Shown: positions 1-7,747, numbered from the stretch's first letter. The stretch is 14,293 nt of DNA from [Eubacterium] saphenum (GCA_004555855.1 SFJQ01000039.1:1-14293), one strand, 5' to 3'. Notes: generated by a model not told the origin, from the letters alone. Translations and numbers: made by a program.

Positions 1-1
1 T

Positions 2-235
2 CAGGTTGGTTTACACGCAAGACCCGCTACATTCTTTATCCAGAAGGCTAACGAGTACAAGTCTTCCATCTGGGTTGAAAAAGAAGAGCGCAGAGTTAAC
101 GCAAAGTCCCTGCTCGGCATTTTGTCGCTGGGTATCGTAGGCGGAGCAAAAATCCGCATCATCGCTGACGGTTCCGATGAGCAGCTCGCAGTTGATGGTC
201 TTGTAAAGCTCGTTGAGAGCGAATTTGCCGAGTAA
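2..235 (+). CDS. ptsH: HPr family phosphocarrier protein (5' end cut by window)
   Basis: This is the last 77 residues of an HPr-type phosphocarrier, the small cytoplasmic protein that passes phosphate from enzyme I to sugar-specific PTS components. The reading frame is open from base 2; about ten N-terminal residues lie outside the window. The active-site motif GLHARPA is present, with the phosphorylated histidine (His15 by usual numbering) at visible residue 5. Exactly 31 residues later is NAKSLLG, whose serine sits at the Ser46 position phosphorylated by HPr kinase in Firmicutes. Having both residues argues for HPr rather than Crh, where the histidine is replaced. The C-terminus matches the usual HPr length of about 87 residues. 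The gene is followed by a terminator, so it is not co-transcribed with the peptidase gene downstream. Which of possibly several HPr paralogues this is cannot be told. Confidence 0.93.
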   Translation, partial: QVGLHARPATFFIQKANEYKSSIWVEKEERRVNAKSLLGILSLGIVGGAKIRIIADGSDEQLAVDGLVKLVESEFAE

Positions 236-295
236 TTCGGCTTTACAAAGCCATTTTTCTCAGAGCAAAGACTGTCGTTCTATTTAATCGATTTA

Positions 296-327
296 AGGGG
301 CGGTTTTTTCTGCCCCTATGTTTTTTT
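296..327 (+). terminator. Rho-independent terminator after HPr gene
   Basis: AGGGGCGG (296-303) pairs with CTGCCCCT (310-317), including one G-U pair, around a TTTTTT loop. It is followed by ATG and a run of seven T. It lies about 60 bases after the HPr stop codon and separates that gene from the promoter of the next one. Confidence 0.85.
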
Positions 328-355
328 GTGAAATTTATCTGAAAATCCCGAAAAA

Positions 356-394
356 GTTACAAAAAGGTTACAAAATGGTTGCAAAACGGTTACA
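356..394 (+). promoter_or_regulatory. Four direct half-sites with 11-bp period, candidate WalR (YycF) box array
   Basis: The hexamers GTTACA (356-361), GTTACA (367-372), GTTGCA (378-383) and GTTACA (389-394) are each separated by exactly 5 bases. On the minus strand they read TGTAAC-N5-TGTAAC, which fits the WalR box known from Bacillus and Staphylococcus (TGTWAH-N5-TGTWAH). WalR controls cell-wall hydrolases, and the next gene encodes an M23 cell-wall peptidase, so context agrees. The third copy, the only deviating one, overlaps the -35 hexamer. Copies 1 and 2 lie upstream of the -35 and copy 4 in the promoter spacer. The regulator's identity is inferred from the motif and target type only. 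Confidence 0.65.
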
Positions 395-407
395 AATATG
401 ATATAAT
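379..407 (+). promoter_or_regulatory. Sigma-A promoter of the M23 peptidase gene
   Basis: The -35 TTGCAA (379-384) and -10 TATAAT (402-407) are separated by 17 bases. A TG at 399-400 makes an extended -10. Transcription would start near 413-415, giving a leader of about 33 bases that ends in AAGGAGG (433-439), 7 bases before the start codon. The imperfect -35 coincides with the third WalR-like half-site. Confidence 0.8.
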
Positions 408-446
408 TGAGTTATAAAAAGTTTTTCCGGAAAAGGAGGCAAGGGT

Positions 447-2234
447 TTGAGTTTTTCCGAGGATAATTCAAATTTGATATCAAAGGAAGAAAACGCCGGA
501 AAACCGGTTGAAAATAAGGTCGAGAAAGATTTCAAGACAAGAATATACGATTTCATCTCCGACGCGGGAGAAATGCTGTTTATGGCGCTGATGAAGCTGG
601 TGACGCTTTTTGTTCACGGTATCCTTCACATCATCGCTGCCATTCTCCGTGGGTTTGACCGCGTGAAAAAGCATCTCGCGAGGTTCTTCAAGAAGGTCTG
701 GAGCGTCATCTCAGCGCCGTTTGTGCGCTACTTCAAGGCGTTCAAGGTCGGCAGCGCGGAGATTTCCCGCGAAAAACGTGAAAGCGGTTCAAAAGCAAGT
801 TTCGGCGCGTTTATGAGATTTCTCGGCAGAGCGATTTTCGGAAAACGCGGGCTTGCCGTCACGGTTTTCAACTACGCGCTCCCCGTGGTTTCCTGCATCT
901 TCCTGTTCAACATCATCTCGTATGCAACAAATCAGACCTACGCGATTAAGCTCACGGTAAACGGAAGCTTTGTCGGGTACATAGATGATGAAACAGTTTA
1001 TTCGGACGCGGAGCAGATGCTTCAGGAGCGTATAAACTACACGGGCGCAACTACCGATGTTGTGACGTTTACGCACGCGTTTGAGGTGGATTTGGTGGGC
1101 TACGGCTCGACGCTTTCAACCTATCAGGTAACCGACCGTATGCTTCAGCTGCTGGACAAGCAGATTGAATACGGCTTCGGCGTGTACATCGGCGACGCTT
1201 ATTACGGCACGCTTTCCGATAACAAGCGCGCAGAAAGCGCTCTCGAGGGGCTGCTAAACAAATATCGCACGGACAACCCCAAGGAAAGCGTCGTTTTCGA
1301 GAAGGAAATCAAGTTCGTTCCCGGACTTTACCTGTCGGAAAGCTATGTAAACGAGGACTCGCTGATTTCGCTGCTCACGTCAAACCGCACGGTTGCCGCA
1401 TATTACACAGCAGTCGAGGGCGACTCGCCTTCCAAAATTGTTTCAAAAACAGGGCTGAGCTATGAGGAGCTTGAGCGGCTCAACCCCGGCTTCGACAAAA
1501 ATTCAAGGATTTTCGTCGGCGACAAGTTTATGATAACGCAGGACGAGCCTTATCTGAACGTCATTATCACCCGTGAGGAACAGTATAACGAAGCAATTCC
1601 TTACGATACGGAATACGTTACCACAAACAAGCGCTTCAAGGGAGATAATCTGATTACCGTAAACGGCGTGAACGGAGAAAGCGCGGTTGTCGCGAACGTT
1701 TCCTATATAAACGGCGTTGAGGTGGCGAGAAGCGTTCTTTCAAGAGTGACGCTGAAAGCTCCTGTAACCCGCATTATTGCTGAGGGAACGATGGAACGTC
1801 CGACAATCTCGGCAAACGCCACGACAACCGAGGCAGGCAAGTTTATCTGGCCGCTTCCCGCGGGTGTAGGCACCGTTTCAGCCGGCTGGGGCGGTTATCC
1901 GGGACACACGGGACAGGACATTCTGGCAGATTACGGAACACCGATTTTCGCAGTGGACAGCGGCGTTGTGACGAAGATTTACTATGAGGAGAACGCAAAC
2001 TATTTATCCTGCAACGGCGGCTACGGAAACCTCGTTGTTATAACCCACGACAACGGCTTGCAGACGTTTTACGCGCATTGCAGCGCGATTGCGGACATCT
2101 ATGTCGGGCAGCGCGTAACTGCCGGCGAGCACATCGCGTTTGTCGGTTCAACGGGACGCTCCTACGGAAATCACCTGCACATCGAGGTACACAAAAACGG
2201 AGTCAAGGTGCCTCCCGAGCCTTATTTGTTCTAA
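447..2234 (+). CDS. Membrane-anchored LysM/G5/M23 peptidoglycan metallopeptidase
   Basis: This is probably an endopeptidase that cuts peptidoglycan cross-links outside the membrane. The 595-residue protein starts at TTG, chosen because AAGGAGG lies 7 bases upstream. It has a charged N-terminus, a hydrophobic or amphipathic stretch (about 43-67) and a clear membrane helix (about 136-160) that anchors an extracellular C-terminal part. A region with VNGSFVGYIDDE (about 170-300) is of a type seen in clostridial M23 proteins. A LysM peptidoglycan-binding domain (about 320-363) and a G5-like domain (about 371-447) follow. The M23 domain (about 467-590) keeps its zinc and catalytic residues: HxxxD (His487, Asp491), His544 in YAHC, and HLH (His576, His578). 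The usual HxH second motif reads HC here, as in many relatives. The gene is transcribed alone, under WalR-like sites. An inactive activator of amidases is unlikely because the metal ligands are intact. Confidence 0.92.
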   Translation: MSFSEDNSNLISKEENAGKPVENKVEKDFKTRIYDFISDAGEMLFMALMKLVTLFVHGILHIIAAILRGFDRVKKHLARFFKKVWSVISAPFVRYFKAFKVGSAEISREKRESGSKASFGAFMRFLGRAIFGKRGLAVTVFNYALPVVSCIFLFNIISYATNQTYAIKLTVNGSFVGYIDDETVYSDAEQMLQERINYTGATTDVVTFTHAFEVDLVGYGSTLSTYQVTDRMLQLLDKQIEYGFGVYIGDAYYGTLSDNKRAESALEGLLNKYRTDNPKESVVFEKEIKFVPGLYLSESYVNEDSLISLLTSNRTVAAYYTAVEGDSPSKIVSKTGLSYEELERLNPGFDKNSRIFVGDKFMITQDEPYLNVIITREEQYNEAIPYDTEYVTTNKRFKGDNLITVNGVNGESAVVANVSYINGVEVARSVLSRVTLKAPVTRIIAEGTMERPTISANATTTEAGKFIWPLPAGVGTVSAGWGGYPGHTGQDILADYGTPIFAVDSGVVTKIYYEENANYLSCNGGYGNLVVITHDNGLQTFYAHCSAIADIYVGQRVTAGEHIAFVGSTGRSYGNHLHIEVHKNGVKVPPEPYLF

Positions 2235-2241
2235 AAAATCA

Positions 2242-2274
2242 AGCCGTGTTCTTTCGAGAACACGGCTGTTTTTT
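2242..2274. terminator. Bidirectional terminator between convergent genes
   Basis: A perfect 11-bp stem (2242-2252 with 2257-2267) closes a TTCG loop. It is followed by GTTTTTT on the plus strand. On the minus strand an A-rich flank (2232-2238) supplies a T tract. It lies just after the stop of the M23 peptidase gene and just beyond the stop of the bile salt hydrolase-type gene, so it can serve both. Confidence 0.88.
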
Positions 2275-2291
2275 GTGCAATTTTAAGCAAG

Positions 2292-3269
2292 TCAGTTCTG
2301 ATAACAAATCTGCTCTTTTTCAAGCATCGGGAAAACCACAAGCTCTCCCCCGTCAAGATTTTCACGATTCATATCAACCGCGCTGATTTGGTGATTGTTG
2401 TAGGTGGTGTAGTAGTAAATTCCGCGCGCGCAGTCGGCACAGCTCGTATAAATCGTGATTTCATACTTGCCGTCAGCAAGCTCGCAGCATCCTCTTTGCT
2501 GGTCAACAGCGCCGAGAATGTGGAAAAACTGGGAAACCGCGTTGTTCGGGTTGTCGAGTTTTGAGTTGTTCAGCACGAACGCTGCGCGGACAAAACGCGA
2601 CTCCGAGGACAAGTCACCGGGAAGCCCGATTGCGCCCATTCCCCTGCTGTAAAGCGATATCGGCAAGTCCGCGCAAAAGCGGTTTTGCGGCTCTTTCGCG
2701 GAGAGATTGACGTAGTTTGCAAGATTTGTGAGCTGCTGCGGAAACGGCGGGTTGTTCGCCATCACGCCGACAGGGTTGTCGTACACGAAAAATCCGCTCT
2801 CGACGCTCTCCACGACAATCGTTCCGCTTTTGTCGGCGATTATCCAGTGCAGCCGCGCAATCGGCATTTGCTCGGAAAACGCGTCGTTTGTGAGGTTGAT
2901 TTTTGTGAGAAGCTCCCGTGCCTCGGCAAGATTTTCGCATTTCCCGAGCAGATACGGTATAAACTCAAAGGTCGCGAGATTGATTTTATCGGGAGCTTTG
3001 TCGCGGTAAACGGCGTTTCCGACAAAATTCAGCCCCGCCATCGCAAGCCCCTTTTCGTTCACTGCGTCATATATCAGCGGATATCCGCCGGCAACGTGCG
3101 CTGTTCCAACGAGCGCGTAGTGCTTGTTCAAAGCGTCTGCGCCGAGTAAATTTATCGGGAAATTCCTCGGCATAACCACAATGCTCTCGCCGTAGGAAAA
3201 TTCGTAATCAAGAGTTCTTCCGAAAAAAAGCCTGTCCTTTCCCGCAAGATAAGCGGCGGCTGTACACAT
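2292..3269 (-). CDS. bsh: Choloylglycine hydrolase family protein, probable bile salt hydrolase
   Basis: This is an N-terminal nucleophile amidase that most likely removes glycine or taurine from conjugated bile acids in the cytoplasm. I start it at 3269 because GGAGG lies 7 bases upstream and because this begins the protein with Met-Cys: removal of Met exposes the catalytic Cys2. An in-frame ATG at 3287 would bury that cysteine. The 325-residue length is normal. Family active-site residues are present: Cys2, Arg18 and Asp21 (GRTLD), Asn172 (ANNPPF) and Arg225 (SRFVR). The C-terminal stretch GIYYYTTYNNHQ followed by DMNRENLDG closely resembles Clostridium perfringens bile salt hydrolase as I recall it. 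Penicillin V acylase, which shares the fold, is the alternative. The gene follows the EAL gene's terminator with no clear promoter of its own, so it may depend on read-through. Confidence 0.88.
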   Translation of the reverse strand: MCTAAAYLAGKDRLFFGRTLDYEFSYGESIVVMPRNFPINLLGADALNKHYALVGTAHVAGGYPLIYDAVNEKGLAMAGLNFVGNAVYRDKAPDKINLATFEFIPYLLGKCENLAEARELLTKINLTNDAFSEQMPIARLHWIIADKSGTIVVESVESGFFVYDNPVGVMANNPPFPQQLTNLANYVNLSAKEPQNRFCADLPISLYSRGMGAIGLPGDLSSESRFVRAAFVLNNSKLDNPNNAVSQFFHILGAVDQQRGCCELADGKYEITIYTSCADCARGIYYYTTYNNHQISAVDMNRENLDGGELVVFPMLEKEQICYQN

Positions 3270-3291
3270 AAAAATTCCTCCAAACATAGAT

Positions 3292-3330
3292 TAAAAAACA
3301 TCACTCACGGTAGTTTTACCGCGAGCGATG
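3292..3330 (-). terminator. Terminator of the EAL phosphodiesterase gene
   Basis: Bases 3299-3312 pair with 3317-3330 around a 4-base loop. On the minus strand this is a 14-bp stem with two G-U pairs, followed by six T (3293-3298). On the plus strand the same two positions become A-C mismatches, so the structure is built for minus-strand RNA. It starts 3 bases after the EAL stop codon and ends about 25 bases before the start of the bile salt hydrolase-type gene. Confidence 0.85.
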
Positions 3331-3333
3331 AAA

Positions 3334-5280
3334 TTATTCTGCATTTATCATTTGTTTTTGCTGAGAGTTTGTGATAAATATCACGAAATCGTCCCTCGAA
3401 ATCGCCTTCGAGAAATAATATCCCTGAATGAAATCGCATTTCAGATTGGAGAACGCGTCGAGCATTTCCTTGGTTTCGATACCCTCGACAACGATTTCCA
3501 TATTCATATCCTTCAGCATTTTGATGGTATTCTGCAGGAAAATCCACATTTTCGGGTTTTCCTTTTCGTCAACAAACGACTTGTCCAGCTTCACGATTTT
3601 CAGCGGCAGCGAAACCACGCGCTTCATATTCGAGTAGCCCGTGCCGAAATCATCGAGCGAGAACTCAATCCCCGCACGCAGCAGTTTGTTCAGGTTGTCG
3701 GTCATGACGCGCTGGCTGAAAGACGCGGCGGTTTCGGTTATCTCGAGATTTATGTTTTTCGGAGAAACGTTGTATTCGCGCATTATGTTCAGAATTTTGT
3801 CGGCAAGGTCGCCGTGCATACACTGCGCAACCGACAAATTCACCTCGATATAATCAATCCCGAGCTGCTTGAACTCGCTGCTCGAAACAAATTTGCAAAC
3901 TTCCTCGAAAACATACTCGCCGATTTTGTGGATTGCGCCGCTCTTCTCGGCAGAAGTGACAATAAGCTCGGGCGAGATGAAGCCGTGCTCATCATCAAAC
4001 AACCGTAAAAGCGCCTCAGCCGAAACAAATCTCCCCTGCTCAACCGAATAAATCGGCTGGTAATAAACCCGAAAACTGCGGTTTTCAAGCGCATTCTCGA
4101 TGATTTGGTCGATGTTGTTCTGAACCTCAAACTCATTGTGATGATAAATTTCCGGCGCCTGCATAACTTTCCCCGTATAGGGATTTTTCTCGTGGAAATC
4201 CTGCCCGAACGCCATCAGCGACTTGAAGCTCTCGATTTCCTCGGGACAGCGCGCAAGGACAATCATCGGCGACAGGTTTATGTCGAAGCCGTTGTGGTGG
4301 ATTTTCATTTTCAGCTCGTTATTTATCAGCGTAGCAAAGGTTTCTGCAAGGGTCCGCTCCTTTTCATCAAAGACAACGCGAAAACGCCCGCGGTCAAGAT
4401 AATAGAGCTTGCCCTTGTTTCCGAGATTTTTGTTCAGCGAACGAAGCTTGTCCGCGATAATTTTTTGCACCTCAACACGCTGCTCATAGCCGAGCATCGA
4501 AGTAATTGACGCATAATTCGCGGTGTTAATCATAACATCGTGCCAGTGTTTGCCGCTTCTGAAGGAATTTTTCGCGTCGTGACCGTATGCCGAGTACTTG
4601 TAAAGCCCCGTGTCCGTGTCAAGAAGCTCCTCGGGACGCTGAACCGTTATACTTGAAACAAAAAGGCTCAGAGCGATGGCGAAGCATTCCAGAAGCTGCT
4701 GTGAATAAATAATGTGCAAAACCGCGGCAGCAAGGCACAAAACCGCCATTGAAAGCAGCCCGATAATCTTTGCGGTTGTCAGCAGCCTGCGGTTAACCAG
4801 CACGATTATTCCGGCAAGCACAATGTAAATAACAACGCAGATGTACAGCAGATTGAACAGAGGACCGTGAATGTATACGCCGTTATCCGCGCTGAAAATA
4901 AGATTTGTGAACGGACTCGTAACCGTCAGCACAAAGATTATCACATAAGGCGCAGCCAAAGCGATGTTAAGATATTTCTTATCCTCCAGCTTGTGCCACA
5001 AATCCAGCAGTCCGATGACAAAATACACATAAATCAACGACTGCATCGTGTGAAGCGCGAGATAAGCCGCGTGCGTCATTTTCACCATCGCGACAAATTC
5101 TCTTCCGTTTGCGTCTAAAATCGTCGCCGCAACGTCAAATATCGTGCTTATCAGGCAGATAAAAATTGACGCGAGAAACATTTTATTGGCTCTGCCTGTC
5201 GTTGCTTTTCTGAAAACAACGGAGAACAACAGAAGAATGAGTAAAAATATCGCGGCAATATCATACGAAATATTTCGCAT
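3334..5280 (-). CDS. Seven-helix membrane protein with degenerate GGDEF and intact EAL domain (c-di-GMP phosphodiesterase)
   Basis: This protein probably hydrolyses cyclic-di-GMP to linear pGpG at the inner face of the membrane. The 648 residues divide into about seven hydrophobic helices (residues 8-218), a region resembling GGDEF (about 222-375) and an EAL domain (about 390-640). The GGDEF signature is replaced by DRGRF (296-300), so cyclase activity is not expected. The EAL domain has every catalytic residue I can place: Glu422 (EALLR), Asn481, Glu513 (EITET), Asp543-Asp544 (DDFGTGYSN), Lys564, Glu599 and Gln619. The start at 5280 has AAGGAGG 7 bases upstream. The gene has its own consensus promoter and a terminator. 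The N-terminal helices look like a ligand-sensing module, but I do not recognise a named sensor domain. The degenerate GGDEF may bind GTP as a regulator, as in some relatives. Confidence 0.92.
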   Translation of the reverse strand: MRNISYDIAAIFLLILLLFSVVFRKATTGRANKMFLASIFICLISTIFDVAATILDANGREFVAMVKMTHAAYLALHTMQSLIYVYFVIGLLDLWHKLEDKKYLNIALAAPYVIIFVLTVTSPFTNLIFSADNGVYIHGPLFNLLYICVVIYIVLAGIIVLVNRRLLTTAKIIGLLSMAVLCLAAAVLHIIYSQQLLECFAIALSLFVSSITVQRPEELLDTDTGLYKYSAYGHDAKNSFRSGKHWHDVMINTANYASITSMLGYEQRVEVQKIIADKLRSLNKNLGNKGKLYYLDRGRFRVVFDEKERTLAETFATLINNELKMKIHHNGFDINLSPMIVLARCPEEIESFKSLMAFGQDFHEKNPYTGKVMQAPEIYHHNEFEVQNNIDQIIENALENRSFRVYYQPIYSVEQGRFVSAEALLRLFDDEHGFISPELIVTSAEKSGAIHKIGEYVFEEVCKFVSSSEFKQLGIDYIEVNLSVAQCMHGDLADKILNIMREYNVSPKNINLEITETAASFSQRVMTDNLNKLLRAGIEFSLDDFGTGYSNMKRVVSLPLKIVKLDKSFVDEKENPKMWIFLQNTIKMLKDMNMEIVVEGIETKEMLDAFSNLKCDFIQGYYFSKAISRDDFVIFITNSQQKQMINAE

Positions 5281-5326
5281 ACCGTGTCCTCCTTTTCATA
5301 AAAATCAGCATAATAACCTATTGTTA

Positions 5327-5355
5327 ATTATAACAGATTTTTTAAATGTTGTCAA
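5327..5355 (-). promoter_or_regulatory. Perfect sigma-A promoter of the EAL gene, -10 inside an inverted repeat
   Basis: On the minus strand, TTGACA (5355-5350), a 17-base spacer and TATAAT (5332-5327) match the consensus exactly. The TG before the -10 makes it extended (TGTTATAAT). The -10 lies inside TGTTATAATTAACA, whose arms TGTTA and TAACA are inverted repeats. This could be a repressor site. Transcription would start near 5320, about 40 bases before the start codon. Confidence 0.88.
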
Positions 5356-5407
5356 CTGTTTTTGAACAAATTGCCCTATATTTTACCGAAATTGCGAAAA
5401 TTGTCAT

Positions 5408-6772
5408 TTATTCAACAATGTTGCTTATCCAAAGCCCGCGCTTTACCAGAATAAAGCCGATAATAACCTTGATGACATCGGCAGCCTGAACAATCGCATA
5501 AATCCCGATTACCGGCAGTCCCGAGAACGAGCAGAGCAAAAGCGTGAGCGGAATTGTCACGACCCAACTGAAAACGCTGTCGAAAAAGAACGTTATGAGC
5601 GTTTTTCCGCCCGAGCGAAGCGTGAAATAGAGCGCGTTCAGGAAGCCCTGAACGGGGAAATACAGCGCCGTTATCACGATAAACCATTGTCCGAGACGTT
5701 TGATGTCATCGGTTGTGTTGTACAAATTCGGGAAAATTCCCGAAACTCCGACCAGAATTGCCGTAAGCACAACGCAGATTATCCCCGTGAATGCGGCGAG
5801 CCTCAGCGAGCTTTTCTGCGCTTTTTCGTACTCCGAAGCGCCGAGCATCTGCCCGATGACAATCCCGACAGCGTTTCCCATCGCCACAAATACAACGTTC
5901 AGCAAATTGCACAGGGTGTTTGAGATGTTGAGTCCTGCGACTATATCAAGTCCCAGCGTGGAATAGGTCTGCGTTATCGCGGCAATTCCCGCCGACCAGA
6001 GAAACTCATTGAAGAATATCGGCAAGCCCTTTTTGATGATTTTTGCCGAAACCTCGCGCGGCACAAGCAGCGTTTTATACGCGCCCTGCAAAAACGTGTA
6101 TTTTTTGCGTTTCGCGAACGTTACCGAAAGGACAATCGTCATTTCGACAAATCTTGCGATAACCGTGGCAATCGCCGCACCCTTTACGCCGAGCTGCGGG
6201 AAGCCGAAATTGCCGAAAATCAGCAGGTAGTTGAACACAACGTCAACGGCAACCGAAGCTACTCCCGCCATCATCGGCATAAACGTGTCGCCGGTTTCGC
6301 GAAGGCTGCTCGCGTAAATCTGCGTTATCACAAAAGGCGGCAGCCCGATTAGCATAACGCCGAGATATTCCTTCGCAAGCGCCATCGTTTCCACAGGGTC
6401 AACCTCGCCGCTCTCGCCGCGCATATAAAGCCCGATAAGCGGCTCTGCGGCGAAGATAAACGCGCAAAATCCCACGATAAGGCAAAGCCCGCAAATCCAG
6501 TGCTTTACGCGAAACGTCTGCCGGAAGCCCTCGATGTTTTTCTGTCCGAAATACTGCGCGGCATAAATCCCCGGTCCCGAAAGTCCGCCGAAAATCGCAA
6601 GATTGAACACAAAGAAAAGCTGCCCGATTATCGAAACGGCGGTGACGGCATTCGTGCCGAGATTTCCCACCATAACGTTGTCCACAAGTCCAACTGCGTT
6701 CGTGATGCCGTTCTGAATCATCATCGGAACGGCGATTTTCAAGGTTTTCTTGTATATCAGTTTTTCTTCCAT
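5408..6772 (-). CDS. MATE family multidrug/toxin efflux transporter
   Basis: This is an integral membrane exporter of the MATE (MatE) family, expected to exchange Na+ or H+ for organic cations, drugs or metabolites. The 454-residue length and the pattern of about 12 hydrophobic helices fit the family. The first helix region carries the family motif VDNVMVGNLG (about 30-39), including the conserved acidic residue. AAQYFGQ (71-77) and SLRETGDTFMP (about 156-166) are typical of the first half, and the second half repeats the fold. GGGAG lies about 5 bases upstream of the start. There is no hairpin-plus-T terminator between its stop and the EAL promoter, so read-through into the EAL gene is possible. 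The substrate cannot be read from sequence. The gene is divergent from the yitT-like gene, with 84 bases between starts. Confidence 0.92.
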   Translation of the reverse strand: MEEKLIYKKTLKIAVPMMIQNGITNAVGLVDNVMVGNLGTNAVTAVSIIGQLFFVFNLAIFGGLSGPGIYAAQYFGQKNIEGFRQTFRVKHWICGLCLIVGFCAFIFAAEPLIGLYMRGESGEVDPVETMALAKEYLGVMLIGLPPFVITQIYASSLRETGDTFMPMMAGVASVAVDVVFNYLLIFGNFGFPQLGVKGAAIATVIARFVEMTIVLSVTFAKRKKYTFLQGAYKTLLVPREVSAKIIKKGLPIFFNEFLWSAGIAAITQTYSTLGLDIVAGLNISNTLCNLLNVVFVAMGNAVGIVIGQMLGASEYEKAQKSSLRLAAFTGIICVVLTAILVGVSGIFPNLYNTTDDIKRLGQWFIVITALYFPVQGFLNALYFTLRSGGKTLITFFFDSVFSWVVTIPLTLLLCSFSGLPVIGIYAIVQAADVIKVIIGFILVKRGLWISNIVE

Positions 6773-6788
6773 TTTTGCTCCCTTTTCC

Positions 6789-6817
6789 TTGACATAATTT
6801 TTTTGTCGTGTTATAAT
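6789..6817 (+). promoter_or_regulatory. Perfect sigma-A promoter of the yitT-dut unit
   Basis: TTGACA (6789-6794), 17 bases and TATAAT (6812-6817) match the consensus exactly, with TG at 6809-6810 giving an extended -10. The start point would be near 6824, about 33 bases before the yitT-like ATG. CGGAGG (6843-6848) provides the ribosome site. Confidence 0.9.
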
Positions 6818-6821
6818 TATA
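6816..6821 (-). promoter_or_regulatory. Possible -10 for the divergent MATE gene, overlapping the yitT -10
   Basis: TATAATTATA (6812-6821) is a perfect palindrome, so it also reads TATAAT on the minus strand, pointing at the MATE gene. Initiation would be near 6809, leaving a leader of about 36 bases. No good -35 lies at 16-18 bases on that strand (CGTTAA or GTTAAG), so this assignment is weak. It is nevertheless the best candidate in an 84-base gap. Confidence 0.4.
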
Positions 6822-6856
6822 TTGTATGGTTATTTATCTTAACGGAGGAACTGCGT

Positions 6857-7732
6857 ATGAAAAAAGTTCTGTCCTCTCTCAAATTCAAGAATTTCGCGCT
6901 GCTGACGCTTGCGGGCGTCATAAACGCATTTGGAATTACGATTTTTCTCTCGCCCGTTAATCTCTACGACAGCGGTATTTCGGGTACTTCGATGCTTATC
7001 GACCAGATAACTCCCGAATATATCACGCTCTCGATAATGCTGCTTGTGCTGAATATCCCGCTGTTTGCGTTCGGGCTGAAACGACAGGGCGCTGTGTTCA
7101 CGGTTTACGCGATGTATGCGGTTACGATTTACTCGCTTTCGGCTTGGCTGATAACCGATGTGCTGCCCGTTGACGTTACCTTCGCTTCTCCCCTTGCCGG
7201 ACAGGATTTGCTGCTTTGCGCGCTGTTCGGAGGAGTGATTTCGGGCGTCGGAAGCGGTCTTGCAATACGCGCGGGCGGCGCTATGGACGGAATTGAGGTT
7301 ATGGCGGTGATTTTCGCAAAGCGCATCGGAATAACCGTCGGCACTTTCGTGATGATTTATAACGTCATTTTGTACATACTCTGCGGCGTTATTCTGCAAA
7401 ACTGGATTTTGCCGCTGTATTCGATTGTGACGTACTTCGCGGCGCTGAAAACCATCGACTTCATCGTTGAAGGTATCGACCGCGCAAAATCCGCGATGAT
7501 TATCACAACTTTGCCCGATGAAATCTGCGAAAAGCTCTCCGAGGAATTTGGCACTGGCACAACCAAAATGGACTGCGTGGGCGGTTATCTCAAACAGCCG
7601 AAAACCGTGATTTATTTCGTGATAAACCGCTTCCAGATAAGCAGGCTCAAGGATATCGTCCACGGCATCGACCCCGCGGCTTACGTCACGATTTCGGAAG
7701 TCGCGGACGTTTTCAAAAACAACAATCATTAA
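6857..7732 (+). CDS. YitT family membrane protein (YitT_membrane + DUF2179)
   Basis: This 291-residue membrane protein is widespread in Firmicutes, and its molecular function is not established. The N-terminal part (about 10-200) has roughly five to six hydrophobic helices with typical family stretches, such as NLYDSGISG (35-43) and RAGGAMDGIEV (138-148). A small soluble C-terminal domain (about 210-288) matches DUF2179 in position and content (GGYLKQPKTVIYFVINR region, then ITISEV-like TISEVADVF at the end). The start at 6857 is chosen because CGGAGG lies 8 bases upstream and the protein then begins MKKVLSSLKF. The frame is open upstream to 6500, but that extension runs through the consensus promoter and into the divergent MATE gene. 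It is the first gene of a two-gene unit; the dUTPase gene follows after 15 bases. Confidence 0.9.
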   Translation: MKKVLSSLKFKNFALLTLAGVINAFGITIFLSPVNLYDSGISGTSMLIDQITPEYITLSIMLLVLNIPLFAFGLKRQGAVFTVYAMYAVTIYSLSAWLITDVLPVDVTFASPLAGQDLLLCALFGGVISGVGSGLAIRAGGAMDGIEVMAVIFAKRIGITVGTFVMIYNVILYILCGVILQNWILPLYSIVTYFAALKTIDFIVEGIDRAKSAMIITTLPDEICEKLSEEFGTGTTKMDCVGGYLKQPKTVIYFVINRFQISRLKDIVHGIDPAAYVTISEVADVFKNNNH

Positions 7733-7747
7733 CGAAAGGATTTGCTT

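Noticed and set aside
3270..3287. Six-codon N-terminal extension of the bile salt hydrolase-type gene
   Set aside because: The extension contains the ribosome site, and it would leave the nucleophile cysteine internal, so it could not be exposed by Met removal.
3328..4008. 226-codon plus-strand frame opposite the EAL domain
   Set aside because: It is antisense to conserved EAL motifs, with no start signal and no similarity I recognise.
5281..5407. c-di-GMP or other riboswitch before the EAL gene
   Set aside because: The leader from the mapped -10 to the start is only about 40 bases, too short for a GEMM-type aptamer, and no conserved core is visible.
6500..6856. Upstream extension of the yitT-like frame by 119 codons
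   Set aside because: It runs through the divergent MATE gene and the consensus promoter; the ribosome site and family N-terminus place the start at 6857.
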